DNA of 64,000 nucleotides. Source: Thiomonas bhubaneswarensis. GTDB lineage: Bacteria > Pseudomonadota > Gammaproteobacteria > Burkholderiales > Burkholderiaceae_C. Position 1 is the first letter of the stretch. Each line of letters starts with the position of its first letter. The position numbers and the translations under genes were made by a program. The notes beneath the pieces were generated by a model. The model saw only the letters and a program-made list of their open reading frames with translations. It had not been told where the DNA came from and ran no database searches. Location of the stretch: contig NZ_LIPV01000001.1 of NCBI RefSeq assembly GCF_001418255.1, forward strand, positions 415,232 through 479,231, in the 5' to 3' direction. Shown piece by piece: positions 25,531 to 35,422 of the stretch.

Positions 25531-27825
25531 GTGCCTTTGTCCCCATCGCTTCGCCATTCGCCTCGCTTGAGCCCGCTCGCATGGGCGCTGGCGCTCGCGC
25601 TGGGGTGGACGGCACCGGCGCAGGCGCAAACGCCCGATGCCACCGTGTCTGCCCCGCTGCAGCTCACCCCCAGCCTGGACTTGCTGCAGCACCTGCCCGA
25701 AGAGGCGCAGGCATTCGAACCGGTCTTCGTCATCGCCGACAGGATCACGGGCCAGAACAACATTTACGTCCACGCCAGCGGCGATGTGCAACTGCGCAAG
25801 CACAGCGTGGTGATCAAGGCCGATCGGCTGCGGTACTACTTTGTCGAAAACGAGGCGGTGGCCAACGGCGATGTGCGGGTGCTGCGCGATGGCAACCTGT
25901 TCACCGGCCCGGCGCTGCGCATGCAGCTCGACACCTACCGCGGCCAGATGCCCGACGCCGACTACTACTTTCGCGTCACCCAGGGCCACGGCCACGCCGA
26001 CAACATCGACTTTCTCGGCCGCGAACACCTCCAAGCCGACAACGCCACCTACACCACCTGCACCGCCAGCCCGGTCGACTGGTTCGTGCAGGCCACGCAT
26101 CTCGACCTGAACCTGGCCGACAACACCGGCGTCGCACGCGATGCCCGCGTGGTGTTCAAGGGCGCCACCATCCTGCCGCTGCCCTACGCCAGCTTTCCGC
26201 TGAGCGATGCGCGCAAGTCCGGCTGGTTGCCGCCCACGCTGGGCATGGACAGCCGCAACGGCATCGACCTGGCGGTGCCGTACTACTGGAACATCGCGCC
26301 GAATTACGACGCCACCCTCACGCCTCGAATCATTCAGCGTCGCGGCTTCATGGGCAGCGTCGCCACGCGCTGGCTGGAACCGTCGTTCTCGGGCCGCAGC
26401 CAGTTCGACCTGTTGCCCTCCGACAGCAGCGACAACGGCAACAGCCGCTGGGCCGGCTATGTGCAGCAGAACGGCGGCCTGGGCCACGGCCTGAGCTATG
26501 CGCTGAACTACCAGCAGGTCTCCGACGACAACTGGTGGCAGGACTTCGGCGGCGTCAACCCGGTCATCGGCTCCAACCGCACCTTGCCGCAGCAGGGCAG
26601 CCTCACCTACAGCCTGCCTCTGGGTTACATGCAGCTCAGCGTGAACCGCTGGCAGACGCTACAGAACGTCGCTGCACCGATCGGCGTGCCGTACAACCAG
26701 CAACCGCAGCTCTACACCCATCTGCAGAGTGCGAATTACAGCGGTCTGAGCTGGCAGTTCGACGCGGCGGCGACCCGCTTCACCAACCCCACGGCCATCT
26801 CGGGCGACCGGCTCTACCTCAACCCGCAGCTCAGCTATCCGGTCGTGCGGCCGGGCGGATTTGTGACGCCCAAGCTGTCGTTCAACTTCACCCGCTACGT
26901 CACCGACACGCCGATGACCGGCGGCGCCACCACCGCCGACCGCACCGTGCCCACCTTCAGCCTCGACAGCGGCCTGGTGTTCGAGCGCTCGACCCAACTG
27001 TTCGGCCGCGCCTTGACGCAAACGCTGGAGCCGCGCCTCTACTACGTCTACACGCCTTATCGCAACCAGCAGAACCTGCCGAACTTCGACAGCGCCGACC
27101 TCGACCTGAACCTGTCGACCATCTACACCGACAATGTGTTCTCGGGCAATGACCGCATCGCCGACGCCAACAACCTCACCGGCGGCGTCACCTCGCGCCT
27201 GCTCGATCCTCAGACCGGCGTCGAGCTCGGGCGGCTCACGCTGGCGCAGCGCGTGCTCTTCAGCCCGCAGCGCGTCACCTTGAGCGGCAGCCCCATTCCC
27301 GCCGGGCTGAACGACACCTTCGCGCTGGCCAGCGCCAACCTCTCCGACCACTGGAGCGCGCAGGCCGCGTTGCAATACAACATGCGCCTTCGGCAAAGCC
27401 AGCAGATCGCCGCCGGTGCGCGCTGGTCACCCGCGCCCTACAAGACCATCAGCACGAGCTATGTGTATCAGAGCGCGGCGTCGGGCCAGATTCCGCTGCG
27501 CTATATCAACACCGCGTGGCAATGGCAGCTCAGCCCACGCTGGTATTCGGTGGGCCAGGCGAACTACAGCATTCTCGACAAACGCCTCAACGACGGCCTG
27601 CTGGGTTTCGAGTACGACGGCGGGTGCTGGATCGGCCGCATCGTGCTGCAACGCAATTCGCTCACCCAGGCCACGGCCTACACCCGCATCCTGTTCCAGC
27701 TCGAACTCGTCGGCTTTTCCAGGCTGGGCAACAATCCGATTTCGGCGCTCAAGCAGAATATCCCCGGCTACCAGATCCTCAGGCAATCGAACGTGCCGCC
27801 AAGCCGCTTCTCGAACTATGAATAA
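25531..27825 (+). CDS. lptD: LPS-assembly protein LptD
   Basis: LptD is the outer-membrane beta-barrel that inserts lipopolysaccharide into the outer leaflet together with LptE. The protein is 764 aa from a GTG start, with a signal peptide (basic start, LAWALALALGWTAPAQAQ). The N-terminal beta-jellyroll follows (about 60-190: VFVIADRITGQNN, HSVVIKADRLRYYF), then the barrel. It has only two cysteines, C177 and the one in YDGGCWIGRIVLQ, so it can form a single jellyroll-barrel disulfide rather than the two of E. coli. The end overlaps the surA start by 8 bases. The gene order lptD-surA-ksgA is the common proteobacterial one. Confidence 0.94.
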   Translation: MPLSPSLRHSPRLSPLAWALALALGWTAPAQAQTPDATVSAPLQLTPSLDLLQHLPEEAQAFEPVFVIADRITGQNNIYVHASGDVQLRKHSVVIKADRLRYYFVENEAVANGDVRVLRDGNLFTGPALRMQLDTYRGQMPDADYYFRVTQGHGHADNIDFLGREHLQADNATYTTCTASPVDWFVQATHLDLNLADNTGVARDARVVFKGATILPLPYASFPLSDARKSGWLPPTLGMDSRNGIDLAVPYYWNIAPNYDATLTPRIIQRRGFMGSVATRWLEPSFSGRSQFDLLPSDSSDNGNSRWAGYVQQNGGLGHGLSYALNYQQVSDDNWWQDFGGVNPVIGSNRTLPQQGSLTYSLPLGYMQLSVNRWQTLQNVAAPIGVPYNQQPQLYTHLQSANYSGLSWQFDAAATRFTNPTAISGDRLYLNPQLSYPVVRPGGFVTPKLSFNFTRYVTDTPMTGGATTADRTVPTFSLDSGLVFERSTQLFGRALTQTLEPRLYYVYTPYRNQQNLPNFDSADLDLNLSTIYTDNVFSGNDRIADANNLTGGVTSRLLDPQTGVELGRLTLAQRVLFSPQRVTLSGSPIPAGLNDTFALASANLSDHWSAQAALQYNMRLRQSQQIAAGARWSPAPYKTISTSYVYQSAASGQIPLRYINTAWQWQLSPRWYSVGQANYSILDKRLNDGLLGFEYDGGCWIGRIVLQRNSLTQATAYTRILFQLELVGFSRLGNNPISALKQNIPGYQILRQSNVPPSRFSNYE

Positions 27826-29233
27826 ATCCCCTCTGCACCGCACTATCCTGGTCGGCCTTCTGGCCGTCATGGGCGCAAGCGCACAAGCCCAGGGCCTGCG
27901 GTCGTCGGGCGGCGGCTCCGGTCTGTCGGCCGCGGCCCCGGCCCTCGGCACGGCACCGCCGATGGCCCCGCCGCCCGCGCTGCCCTCCACCTTCGGCAGT
28001 GCCCGCACCAGCGACGGCATCGCCGCGATCGTCGGCAATCAGGTCATCACCGACTACGACCTGCAACTGCGGGTCGAGGCCACGCGGCAGCAGGCCCAGG
28101 CGGCAGGCGCCACGCTGCCACCGCCTGCGCAGCTTCGCAACCAGGTGCTCAACCAAATGATCGACGAGCTGGCGCTGGCGCAATACGCCGAGCAGATGGG
28201 CATGGGGGTGAGCGCCGACACGCTCGACCGCGCCGTGGCGCAGGTGGCGAGCAACAACAAGATGACCGTGCCCGAGCTGCGCCGCGCCGTCGAGAAAGAG
28301 GGCATGGGCTGGACCACTTACCGCGATCAGCTCAAGCGCGAAATTCTCATCAGCCGGGTGCGCGAACGCTCGATGGCGCAGCTGCCCACGATTTCCGAAA
28401 GCGAGATCGACGAATTCCTCTCCAAGCAGGATGCGGCGTCGGCCAGCCCGCAGGCTGCCTACGAGATCGCGCAGATCTTCCTGCCCGTGGCCCAGAATGC
28501 GAGCCCCGAGCAGGTCGCGGCGGTCAAGCAGAAAATGGACGCCATCGAGGCCCAGCTCAAGGCCGGGGCCGATTTCGCCAAGCTGGCCACCGAGGATTCG
28601 CAGGGTGAAGGCGCCAAACAGGGCGGCAACCTGGGCATGCGCCCTGTCGATCGTCTGCCCACGCTGTTCGTCAACACGGTGCGCGACATGCAGCCCGGAC
28701 AGATCAGCCCGGTCATCCGCAGCGCTGCGGGCTTTCACATCCTCAAGTTGCTTCAGGTCGGCGGCGAGCAGGGCGCGCCGACCACGGCGATGCAAAGCCA
28801 TGTGCGCGAGATCATGTTGAGCGCATCCACCGAGGCGCAGCGCCTGCGCGCCAAGGCCGAGCTGGGCCAGATCGCGCAGGCCGTGCAGGCGGGCAAGGTG
28901 AAATTCAGCGAAAAGGCGAAAGAGCTGTCGCAAGACCCGGCCACCGCCTCCAAGGGCGGCGACCTGGGCTGGGTGCTGGCCGGTCAGCTCGACCCGGTGC
29001 TCGACGCCGCGCTTGAGCACCTCAACCCTGGCGACGTGTCCGAACCCATCGTCATGGGCAACAAGGTGGTACTGCTGCAGTTGGTTGACCGCGCCGTGCG
29101 TCCGCTCGAGGCGTCGCAAAAACGCGCGCTGGCGCGGGAAATCCTGCAACGCCAGAAGGCGGCCCAGGATTTCGACGAACTGGTGCGCGACGTTCGTGCC
29201 CGCACCTATGTGCACATTCCCGAGAATGACTGA
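27818..29233 (+). CDS. surA: Periplasmic chaperone/peptidyl-prolyl isomerase SurA
   Basis: SurA escorts outer-membrane proteins, including LptD, through the periplasm. It has 471 aa with a signal peptide (MNKSPLHRTILVGLLAVMGASAQA). The N-terminal chaperone domain follows (AAIVGNQVITDYDLQLRVE), then two parvulin domains, one containing GGNLGMRPVDRLPTLF with the end AAGFHILKLL, the second containing KGGDLGWVLAGQLDPVLDAAL. The ATG at 27818 lies inside the last codons of lptD, so translation is probably coupled. A longer upstream frame in this phase is just lptD read out of frame. A proline-rich linker follows the signal peptide. Confidence 0.94.
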   Translation: MNKSPLHRTILVGLLAVMGASAQAQGLRSSGGGSGLSAAAPALGTAPPMAPPPALPSTFGSARTSDGIAAIVGNQVITDYDLQLRVEATRQQAQAAGATLPPPAQLRNQVLNQMIDELALAQYAEQMGMGVSADTLDRAVAQVASNNKMTVPELRRAVEKEGMGWTTYRDQLKREILISRVRERSMAQLPTISESEIDEFLSKQDAASASPQAAYEIAQIFLPVAQNASPEQVAAVKQKMDAIEAQLKAGADFAKLATEDSQGEGAKQGGNLGMRPVDRLPTLFVNTVRDMQPGQISPVIRSAAGFHILKLLQVGGEQGAPTTAMQSHVREIMLSASTEAQRLRAKAELGQIAQAVQAGKVKFSEKAKELSQDPATASKGGDLGWVLAGQLDPVLDAALEHLNPGDVSEPIVMGNKVVLLQLVDRAVRPLEASQKRALAREILQRQKAAQDFDELVRDVRARTYVHIPEND

Positions 29234-29260
29234 AGACGCGGCCTCGCCGGGCGGGTCGGC

Positions 29261-30070
29261 ATGAAACGGCCGTCAGCCCGGCCACGTGGCGCGGCCCAGA
29301 CCACCCACGTCGCACGCAAGCGCTTCGGTCAGCATTTTCTGATCGACGCGCAGATCATCCACGGCATCGTTGACTGCATCGCCCCAGAGCCTGGTGACCG
29401 GCTGGTGGAAATCGGCCCAGGACTGGGCGCCCTGACCTGGGCGCTGCTGGAGCGCGTGCCCCGACTGGCCGCCGTGGAGATCGACCGCGACCTCGCCGCG
29501 CGCTGGCGCCAGCAGTCACCCGATCGCGTGGAGCTGATCGAGGCGGATGCGCTCACCTTCGACTTTGCCAGCTTGGGCGCTGACCTGCGCCTGGTCGGCA
29601 ACCTGCCCTACAACATCTCCACGCCGCTGCTGTTTCACCTGATGGACGTGGCCGACCGGGTGCGCGACCAGCACTTCATGCTGCAAAAGGAAGTGATCGA
29701 CCGCATGGTGGCAACGCCCGGCGGGCGTGATTTCGGACGTCTGTCGGTGATGCTGCAGTGGCGCTATCACATGGTCAATCTGCTGGACGTGCCGCCGGAC
29801 TCGTTCGACCCGCCGCCCAAAGTCGATTCAGCCGTCGTGCGCATGACGCCGCTGTCGGGTTCAGCCCTGCAGTGCGTCGATCGCGCCCTGCTCTCCGCGC
29901 TGGTGACCGCCGCGTTTTCCCAGCGCCGCAAACTCCTGCGGCATAGCCTGGGCCCCTGGCTGGACCAGCACGGCTACGGCGGTCATTTCGATCTGCAGCG
30001 CCGCGCCGAGGAAGTGAGCACTGCCGAATATGTCGCACTGGCGCAGGCCATCCCTGCCGGGCGACCATGA
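29261..30070 (+). CDS. rsmA: 16S rRNA dimethyladenosine transferase KsgA/RsmA
   Basis: This enzyme dimethylates the two adjacent adenines in helix 45 of 16S rRNA late in small-subunit assembly. The 269-aa protein has the family start [14 protein letters not shown], the SAM-binding [15 protein letters not shown] and the catalytic [10 protein letters not shown]. The C-terminal part contains [19 protein letters not shown], typical of KsgA. It follows surA by 27 bases. The first 17 residues are a basic extension not present in all homologues, so a later start is conceivable, but no internal ATG precedes the conserved block. Confidence 0.95.
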   Translation: MKRPSARPRGAAQTTHVARKRFGQHFLIDAQIIHGIVDCIAPEPGDRLVEIGPGLGALTWALLERVPRLAAVEIDRDLAARWRQQSPDRVELIEADALTFDFASLGADLRLVGNLPYNISTPLLFHLMDVADRVRDQHFMLQKEVIDRMVATPGGRDFGRLSVMLQWRYHMVNLLDVPPDSFDPPPKVDSAVVRMTPLSGSALQCVDRALLSALVTAAFSQRRKLLRHSLGPWLDQHGYGGHFDLQRRAEEVSTAEYVALAQAIPAGRP

Positions 30071-30263
30071 AAAATGGCGCAGAGCCGCGAGGCCATGCGC
30101 CATGTTCAACCCATCGAGAGCCTGGATTACGCCACCGGCCACGCAACCGATCACGCCACCAATTGCGCCCAGGCGCCCTCCCAGGGTGTGCAGACCTTCA
30201 CGGTCTTGACTTTGGGTTCCGGTACCGCTTCGCCCCGCATCTCCTCCCGGCCAGGAGTGCGGG

Positions 30264-30710
30264 TTACAGAAAAGAATAGAAGACCCTGAAAGCCACACCT
30301 CGCTCCGCCCAAAAATCGGCGGCGTCGCGGAACACATCGAGCAAGGTTTCACGCGCCTCCTTGTCGAAGCGCTGGGTTGCGGGCAGTTGCTCCAGCACGA
30401 CGACGAAACCCGGTTGCGGCCCGCCGCCGTGAACCACGTCGGTCAGGCAGTCGTGCAGCGCATCGAGGTTCTTGCCGAAATGCTTCGGAAACAGAAAGGA
30501 GCGTGCAATGGTCTCGAGCACTTCCTGCTTGGTCGTGGCTTCGGAGAGATTGGCGTATAGAAAATGCTGGCCGGTCGTCTCGGCTGCTTCTTGCAGCTGC
30601 TCGACTCGGTAAGCCCGGATCGACTGCACGATGTTCGGCCGTACCGATTTGAGCAGCACGGCGGGATCGGCATCAAGGGACGATGCGTCGGAAACTGGCA
30701 TAGTGATCAT
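30264..30710 (-). CDS. Barstar-family ribonuclease inhibitor
   Basis: This is an intracellular inhibitor that binds and blocks barnase-type ribonucleases (PF01337). From MITMPVSDASSLDADPAVLL the protein is 148 aa; the start could also be the ATG at 30701. The barstar fold is visible in QHFLYANLSEATTKQEVLETI, FLFPKHFGKNLDALHDCL and the acidic GFVVVLEQLPATQRFDKEAR. It overlaps the 3' end of the ribonuclease gene on the same strand, a classic toxin-then-immunity layout with coupled translation. No Shine-Dalgarno is seen. The N-terminal about 40 residues before the fold are an extension of unknown role. Confidence 0.85.
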   Translation of the reverse strand: MITMPVSDASSLDADPAVLLKSVRPNIVQSIRAYRVEQLQEAAETTGQHFLYANLSEATTKQEVLETIARSFLFPKHFGKNLDALHDCLTDVVHGGGPQPGFVVVLEQLPATQRFDKEARETLLDVFRDAADFWAERGVAFRVFYSFL

Positions 30711-31113
30711 GGGTGTAGTAACAGACTTCAGGTTGGCGCTTGGGCCCGCCACAGACGATGCGACGAGCGCCGCGATTTCTGGCGCCCGGTGTCGGAACGG
30801 TGTATTCGCGATAAAAACCACGGCGTTTTGAGGGCAAAAGCCGCTCATAGTTTCCAAAAATGACTCCGTCCTTCTCGTATTCAAACGGGCCGCCCCGCTC
30901 GATTCGCCGCAGTACATCGCGAGCCTGAACCGGCAGATCGGCTTCCGCAACGACGGGCAACGCCGAGACTCCGGCGGCTTGCCCTGGGGTCTCACGGGCT
31001 TGCGCAATGGGCCACGCCGTCATTTCGCCCAGCGCCACGAACGACCCCAGGAGGAGCAGGAGTCCCGTCAGGATGAGGGAGCGCAGCGTGGAGTGAATGC
31101 ACCGGCGATTCAT
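30673..31113 (-). CDS. Secreted barnase-like guanyl-specific ribonuclease
   Basis: This 146-aa RNase of the barnase/RNase N1 family (PF00545) has an N-terminal signal or membrane segment (STLRSLILTGLLLLLGSFVALG). The catalytic region is at the C-terminus: FGNYERLLPSKRRGFYREYTVP with E103, then GARRIVCGG with R118, and YYTHDHYASFRRI with H137, matching the Glu-Arg-His set of barnase. Two cysteines (C121, C131) could form a disulfide after export. An in-frame start 11 codons upstream is possible. It is followed by, and overlaps, its barstar inhibitor. It could be a nutritional exo-RNase or an antagonistic toxin. Confidence 0.88.
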   Translation of the reverse strand: MNRRCIHSTLRSLILTGLLLLLGSFVALGEMTAWPIAQARETPGQAAGVSALPVVAEADLPVQARDVLRRIERGGPFEYEKDGVIFGNYERLLPSKRRGFYREYTVPTPGARNRGARRIVCGGPKRQPEVCYYTHDHYASFRRIVP

Positions 31114-31502
31114 GCTGCAGCGCGGTTTACGCGCAAAAGGGAACAAATGGACGCAAATGCGTTAAAAATGCAAGCAGACAACCAGGCCAAGACGATGAGA
31201 CTGGTGCCTTGAAAGTTTGCTGCCGCCTTATTCAATAAGGCAGCAATCGTAGCGAAAGCGCCACGAAAACACAAGGATTCGCCCAATTTTTAAGCAGGTT
31301 TTACCGCGCCTGGGAGCCTGTCGGGCTTGGGGCGCGGATAGCGAAAAATGGGCATGCGGATGCCATGTGGCAACGGATTTGCAGCCCCATAGCCCGAGCT
31401 ATGGGGCAAAAAGCCGCTGCCGCAGGGCGCCTCAGGGCCATTTTGCAGCCCGCGATCCTCAAGCCCGGCAGGCTCCTGTGAGCCTGTCGGGCAGGCAGCC
31501 GA
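31114..31502. other. Gene-free region with nested inverted repeats
   Basis: This 389-bp stretch between maeB and the ribonuclease gene has no supported gene. Near 31218-31245 a TGCTGCC...GGCAGCA hairpin surrounds TTATTCAATAA. From 31313 to 31476 there is a complex inverted repeat (separate entry), and GAGCCTGTCGGGC recurs at 31480-31492 just before the maeB stop codon. The promoter of the ribonuclease gene must lie in the AT-richer 31120-31300 part, but no convincing hexamers were found. Confidence 0.6.
31313..31476. repeat. Nested inverted-repeat element of about 164 bp
   Basis: The outer arms GGAGCCTGTCGGGCTTG (31313-31329) and CAAGCCCGGCAGGCTCC (31460-31476) pair with one G-T mismatch. 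Inside are two further perfect hairpins: GGCAT-GCGG-ATGCC (31351-31364) and GCCCCATAGC-CCGA-GCTATGGGGC (31384-31407). Second-level arms GCGAAAAATGGGC and GGGCCATTTTGC also match imperfectly. The structure is that of a MITE-like or extragenic palindromic element without coding capacity. Confidence 0.65.
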
Positions 31503-33791
31503 TCATAGGTTGGCTTCGGCCACAGTCAGCGCGGTCATGTTGACGATGCGGCGCACCGTGCTGGACGCGGTGAGGATGTGCACCGGCTTGGCCGCTCCCA
31601 GCAGAATAGGCCCGATGGCGATGTTGTTCCCCGCGGTGGCCTTGAGCAGGTTGTAGGCGATATTGGCTGCATCCAGATCCGGGAAGACCAGCAGATTAGC
31701 CTCGCCGCTCAGGGTCGAATCGGCCAGCAGGCTGGCGCGCAGCGCGGGATCGACCGCGGTATCGCCCTGCATTTCTCCGTCGACTTCGAGCTCGGGCTCG
31801 CGCTGGCGCAGCAGTGCGAGCGCCTCGCGCATCTTCAGCGCCGAGGGTGCCGTGGACGACCCGAAATTGGAGTGCGACAGCAAGGCCACCTTGGGCGCGA
31901 TGCCGAAGCGGCGCAGCTCCTGCGCGGCCATGCTGGTGATCTCGGCGATTTCAGCCGCGGTCGGGTCGATGTTCACATGGGTATCGACCAGGGCCACCTG
32001 GCGTCCGGGCAGCACCAGCACATTCATCGCCGCATAGACGTTGGCGCCGGGCCGACGGCCGATGACCTGATCGATGTAATGCAGATGAATGTGCGTCTGA
32101 CCCCAGGTACCGCAGAGCATGCCGTCGGCTTCGCCCTTGTGCAGCATCATCGAACTGATGAGGGTCAGGCGACGGCGCATCTCGATCTTGGCCATGGCCG
32201 GCGTGACGCCTTTTCGCCCGGCGAGCTGGTGGTAGCTCTGCCAGAAGTCGCGATAGCGTTCGTCGTGATCGGTGTTGACCACGTCGAAATCTCGCCCTTG
32301 CTCCAGCCGCAGGCCGAAGCGCTCGATGCGCTGGGCGATGACCGCCGGGCGCCCCACCAGAATGGGCCGCGCCAGATGCTCATCGACCACCACGCGCACC
32401 GCGCGCAGCACCCGTTCGTCCTCGCCCTCGGCATAGACGATGCGCTTCTTGGCTGCCTTCTTGGCCACGCTGAACATCGGCCGCATCAGCGCACCAGACT
32501 GATAGACGAACTGCTGCAGGCTGTCGCGGTAGGCGTCCATGTCGGCAATGGGACGCCGCGCCACGCCGCTCCTCGCCGCGGCCTCGGCGACCGCCGGCGC
32601 GATCTTGATCATCAGGCGCGGATCGAAGGGCTTGGGAATGAGGTAGTCGGGGCCGAAACGCAGCGGCTCGCCCACATAAGCAGCCGCCACCACGTCGCTT
32701 TGCTCGGCCTGGGCCAGTTCGGCAATGGCGTGCACCGCGGCCACTTCCATCTCCGCAGTGATGGTGGTGGCGCCACTGTCGAGCGCCCCCCGGAAAATGT
32801 AGGGAAAGCACAGGACGTTGTTGACCTGATTGGGATAGTCGGATCGGCCCGTGGCAATGATGGCATCCGGGCGCACGGCCTTCGCGTCTTCGGGCAGGAT
32901 TTCGGGATGCGGATTGGCCAGCGCCAGGATGATGGGTTTGTCCGCCATCCGCTGGGCATATTCCGGCTTGAGCACGCCGCCGGCCGAAAGGCCGAGGAAC
33001 ACGTCGGCCCCGTCGATGATCTCGGCCAGGGTGCGGGCCGTCGTCTCCTGGGCGAAGCGGCGCTTGTCGTCGTCCATCAGCTCGGTGCGACCTGCGTACA
33101 CCACCCCGGCCAGATCGCTGACCCAGATGTTTTCGCGCTTCATGCCCAGATCGACCAGCAGGCTCAGGCAGGCCAGCGCCGCCGCGCCTGCGCCCGAGCA
33201 CACCAGCTTGACCTGGGCGATGTCCTTGCCCACCACCTTCAGCCCATTGAGAACGGCCGCGCCGACGATGATGGCCGTGCCATGCTGATCGTCGTGAAAC
33301 ACCGGTATGTTCATGCGGGTGCGCAGCTTGCGCTCGACCTCGAAACACTCCGGCGCCTTGATGTCCTCGAGGTTGATTCCGCCGAACGTGGGCTCCAGCG
33401 CGGCGATGACCTCGACCAGTTTCGCAGGGTCTTTTTCATTCACCTCGATGTCGAACACATCAATGCCCGCGAACTTCTTGAACAGAACCGCCTTGCCCTC
33501 CATCACCGGCTTGGCCGCCAGCGGGCCGATGTCGCCCAGGCCCAGCACCGCCGTGCCGTTGGAAATCACCGCCACGAGGTTGCCGCGCGCGGTGTAGCGA
33601 AACACGTCGTCAGGGTTGGCGTGGATCTCCTCGCAGGCCGACGCCACCCCCGGCGAATACGCCAGCGCCAGGTCGCGCTGGTTGGACAACTGCTTGGTGG
33701 CGACAACGGCCAGTTTGCCGGGACGTGGAAACTCGTGATACTCGAGCGCGGCCAAGCGCAGCTTGGCCTTGGTGTCTTCTGAGCTGGACAT
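31503..33791 (-). CDS. maeB: NADP-dependent malic enzyme with phosphotransacetylase-like C-terminal domain
   Basis: This enzyme decarboxylates malate to pyruvate with formation of NADPH. It has 762 aa: an N-terminal malic enzyme domain ([49 protein letters not shown]) and, from about residue 430, a phosphate acetyl/butyryltransferase-like domain ([25 protein letters not shown]) that is thought to bind acetyl-CoA as a regulator. The start ATG at 33791 has GGAGA about 6 bases upstream and gives the family length; an upstream extension in frame is not real. It is divergent from thiL. In an autotroph it links C4 and C3 pools. Confidence 0.94.
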   Translation of the reverse strand: MSSSEDTKAKLRLAALEYHEFPRPGKLAVVATKQLSNQRDLALAYSPGVASACEEIHANPDDVFRYTARGNLVAVISNGTAVLGLGDIGPLAAKPVMEGKAVLFKKFAGIDVFDIEVNEKDPAKLVEVIAALEPTFGGINLEDIKAPECFEVERKLRTRMNIPVFHDDQHGTAIIVGAAVLNGLKVVGKDIAQVKLVCSGAGAAALACLSLLVDLGMKRENIWVSDLAGVVYAGRTELMDDDKRRFAQETTARTLAEIIDGADVFLGLSAGGVLKPEYAQRMADKPIILALANPHPEILPEDAKAVRPDAIIATGRSDYPNQVNNVLCFPYIFRGALDSGATTITAEMEVAAVHAIAELAQAEQSDVVAAAYVGEPLRFGPDYLIPKPFDPRLMIKIAPAVAEAAARSGVARRPIADMDAYRDSLQQFVYQSGALMRPMFSVAKKAAKKRIVYAEGEDERVLRAVRVVVDEHLARPILVGRPAVIAQRIERFGLRLEQGRDFDVVNTDHDERYRDFWQSYHQLAGRKGVTPAMAKIEMRRRLTLISSMMLHKGEADGMLCGTWGQTHIHLHYIDQVIGRRPGANVYAAMNVLVLPGRQVALVDTHVNIDPTAAEIAEITSMAAQELRRFGIAPKVALLSHSNFGSSTAPSALKMREALALLRQREPELEVDGEMQGDTAVDPALRASLLADSTLSGEANLLVFPDLDAANIAYNLLKATAGNNIAIGPILLGAAKPVHILTASSTVRRIVNMTALTVAEANL

Positions 33792-33917
33792 GACTGTCTC
33801 CGCCTCGCACGGCCGTTGTGAACGTTTCGCATCTTGTCGCCGCGGGGTATCGATCGATTGTAGGAGCCTGTCGGCACGCCGATATGCGAACATTGCGCGC
33901 CCCTTCCACGCCACATC

Positions 33918-34901
33918 ATGACCAAACCTCTTGGCGAATTCGACCTCATCGCCCGCTTTTTCACCCGCCCACCGCGCCGCGCCGTGCTCGGCGTGGGCGA
34001 CGACTGCGCCCTGCTGGCCGCGCCGCCGGCGGATGAACGGCTGGCCATCTCCAGCGACATGCTGGTCGAGGGGCGACATTTCTTCGCCGACGCCGACCCC
34101 GAAGCGCTGGGGCACAAAACGCTAGCGGTCAACCTCTCCGATCTGGCCGCCATCGGCGCGAAGCCGCTGGCCTTCACCCTGGCCATGGCCTTGCCCGAAG
34201 CCGATGCCGGGTGGCTGGCGGGGTTCTCGCGCGGACTCTTGAATCTGGCCGACCGCTACGACATCGAGCTGATCGGCGGCGACACCACCCGCGGCCCGCG
34301 CAACCTCTGCGTCACCGTGCTGGGCACCGTGCCACAGCGCGCGGCGCTGCTGCGCAGTGGCGCAAAGCCCGGTGACGACCTCTGGGTCTCGGGCACCGTC
34401 GGTGACGCCCGGCTCGCCCTCGGTCACCGCCTCGGCGAATGGACGCTGGATGCGCCCGAGCAGACCGCGACCATGCTGCGCATGGATCGCCCCGAGCCCC
34501 GCATCGCCCTCAGCCTCGCACTGCGCGGCGTGGCCCATGCCGCACTCGACATGTCCGACGGTCTGCTCGCCGACCTCGGCCACATCCTGCGCGCCAGCGG
34601 CGTGGGTGCCACGGTCGAGGCCGACGCCTGCCCGGCCAGCGCGGCGCTGCGCACGCAGGAGTTGCCGCGCCGACGCCTGTGCCAGCTCGCCGGTGGCGAC
34701 GATTACGAGCTTCTGTTCACCGCACCGCAGGCCGCACGCCGCGCCGTGGAAGAAGCCGCCGAGCAAGCGGCCACGCCGGTCACCCGCATCGGCCGCATCG
34801 ATGCCGAGCCGGGGCTGCGGCTCATCGACGCCTTGGGACGGGTGTTGGACAATGCGTATGCGGGATTCGATCATTTCCGCCCCTCATCCTCGCCTCCATG
34901 A
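33918..34901 (+). CDS. thiL: Thiamine-monophosphate kinase ThiL
   Basis: ThiL phosphorylates thiamine monophosphate to the active cofactor thiamine diphosphate using ATP. The 327-aa protein shows the family start GEFDLIARFF, the metal-binding VGDDCALL, the SDMLVEGRHF segment, KTLAVNLSDLAAIGA and LIGGDTTRGP, with the late LAGGDDYELLFT. Its stop overlaps the pgpA start (ATGA), so thiL, pgpA and pncC probably form one transcript. No Shine-Dalgarno is evident. A GGAGCCTGTCGG motif resembling part of the repeat near maeB lies about 55 bases upstream. Confidence 0.94.
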   Translation: MTKPLGEFDLIARFFTRPPRRAVLGVGDDCALLAAPPADERLAISSDMLVEGRHFFADADPEALGHKTLAVNLSDLAAIGAKPLAFTLAMALPEADAGWLAGFSRGLLNLADRYDIELIGGDTTRGPRNLCVTVLGTVPQRAALLRSGAKPGDDLWVSGTVGDARLALGHRLGEWTLDAPEQTATMLRMDRPEPRIALSLALRGVAHAALDMSDGLLADLGHILRASGVGATVEADACPASAALRTQELPRRRLCQLAGGDDYELLFTAPQAARRAVEEAAEQAATPVTRIGRIDAEPGLRLIDALGRVLDNAYAGFDHFRPSSSPP

Positions 34902-35419
34902 CCGCATCCACCCCCATTCCGGCCTCGGCGCAAGGCGCGTCCTGGCGTTTCATGTGGCGCAACCCCCTGCATGTGTTGGCGCTGGGCTTTGGCAGTGGCC
35001 TCGCACCGATTGCGCCCGGCACTGCGGGCACCCTGTTCGCCTGGGCCAGCTACGACCTGCTCGCGCTCTGGCTGGGACCGCTGCAATGGGCGGTGATCAT
35101 CGGCGCGGGCGCCCTCATCGGCGTCTGGGCCTGCGGCCACACCGCACGCGCCCTCGGCCTGGAAGACCCGTCTCCCGTGGTGTGGGACGAAATCATTGCC
35201 TTCTGGCTCGTCCTGCTACTGGTGACGCCCGCCGGATGGGCCGAACAGCTCGCGGCCTTTCTGCTGTTTCGCGCCTTCGATGCCGGCAAGTGGCTGGCGG
35301 TCGGCTGGGCCGATCGGCATGTGAAGGGCGGCTTGGGCATCATGCTCGACGACCTGATCGCAGCCGCCTTCACACTGCTGGTCATGGCCCTGGGCATCCG
35401 CCTTTACGCCTGGATCTGA
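34898..35419 (+). CDS. pgpA: Phosphatidylglycerophosphatase A
   Basis: This inner-membrane enzyme dephosphorylates phosphatidylglycerophosphate to phosphatidylglycerol. The protein is 173 aa from MTASTPIPASAQGASWRF. The family segments GFGSGLAPIAPGTAGTLFAW, VVWDEIIAFWLVL, FRAFDAGKW and GGLGIMLDDLIAA are present, with three to four membrane helices. The ATG overlaps the thiL stop, and pncC begins three bases after its own stop. A longer open frame through thiL in this phase is a shadow. Confidence 0.93.
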   Translation: MTASTPIPASAQGASWRFMWRNPLHVLALGFGSGLAPIAPGTAGTLFAWASYDLLALWLGPLQWAVIIGAGALIGVWACGHTARALGLEDPSPVVWDEIIAFWLVLLLVTPAGWAEQLAAFLLFRAFDAGKWLAVGWADRHVKGGLGIMLDDLIAAAFTLLVMALGIRLYAWI

Positions 35420-35422
35420 ACC

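Noticed and set aside
27416-27817. N-terminal extension of surA
   Set aside because: This is lptD read in another frame; the true surA start at 27818 gives a proper signal peptide.
31147-31212. Short frame MDANALKMQADNQAKTMRLVP upstream of the ribonuclease gene
   Set aside because: Only 21 codons, no ribosome site and no recognisable feature.
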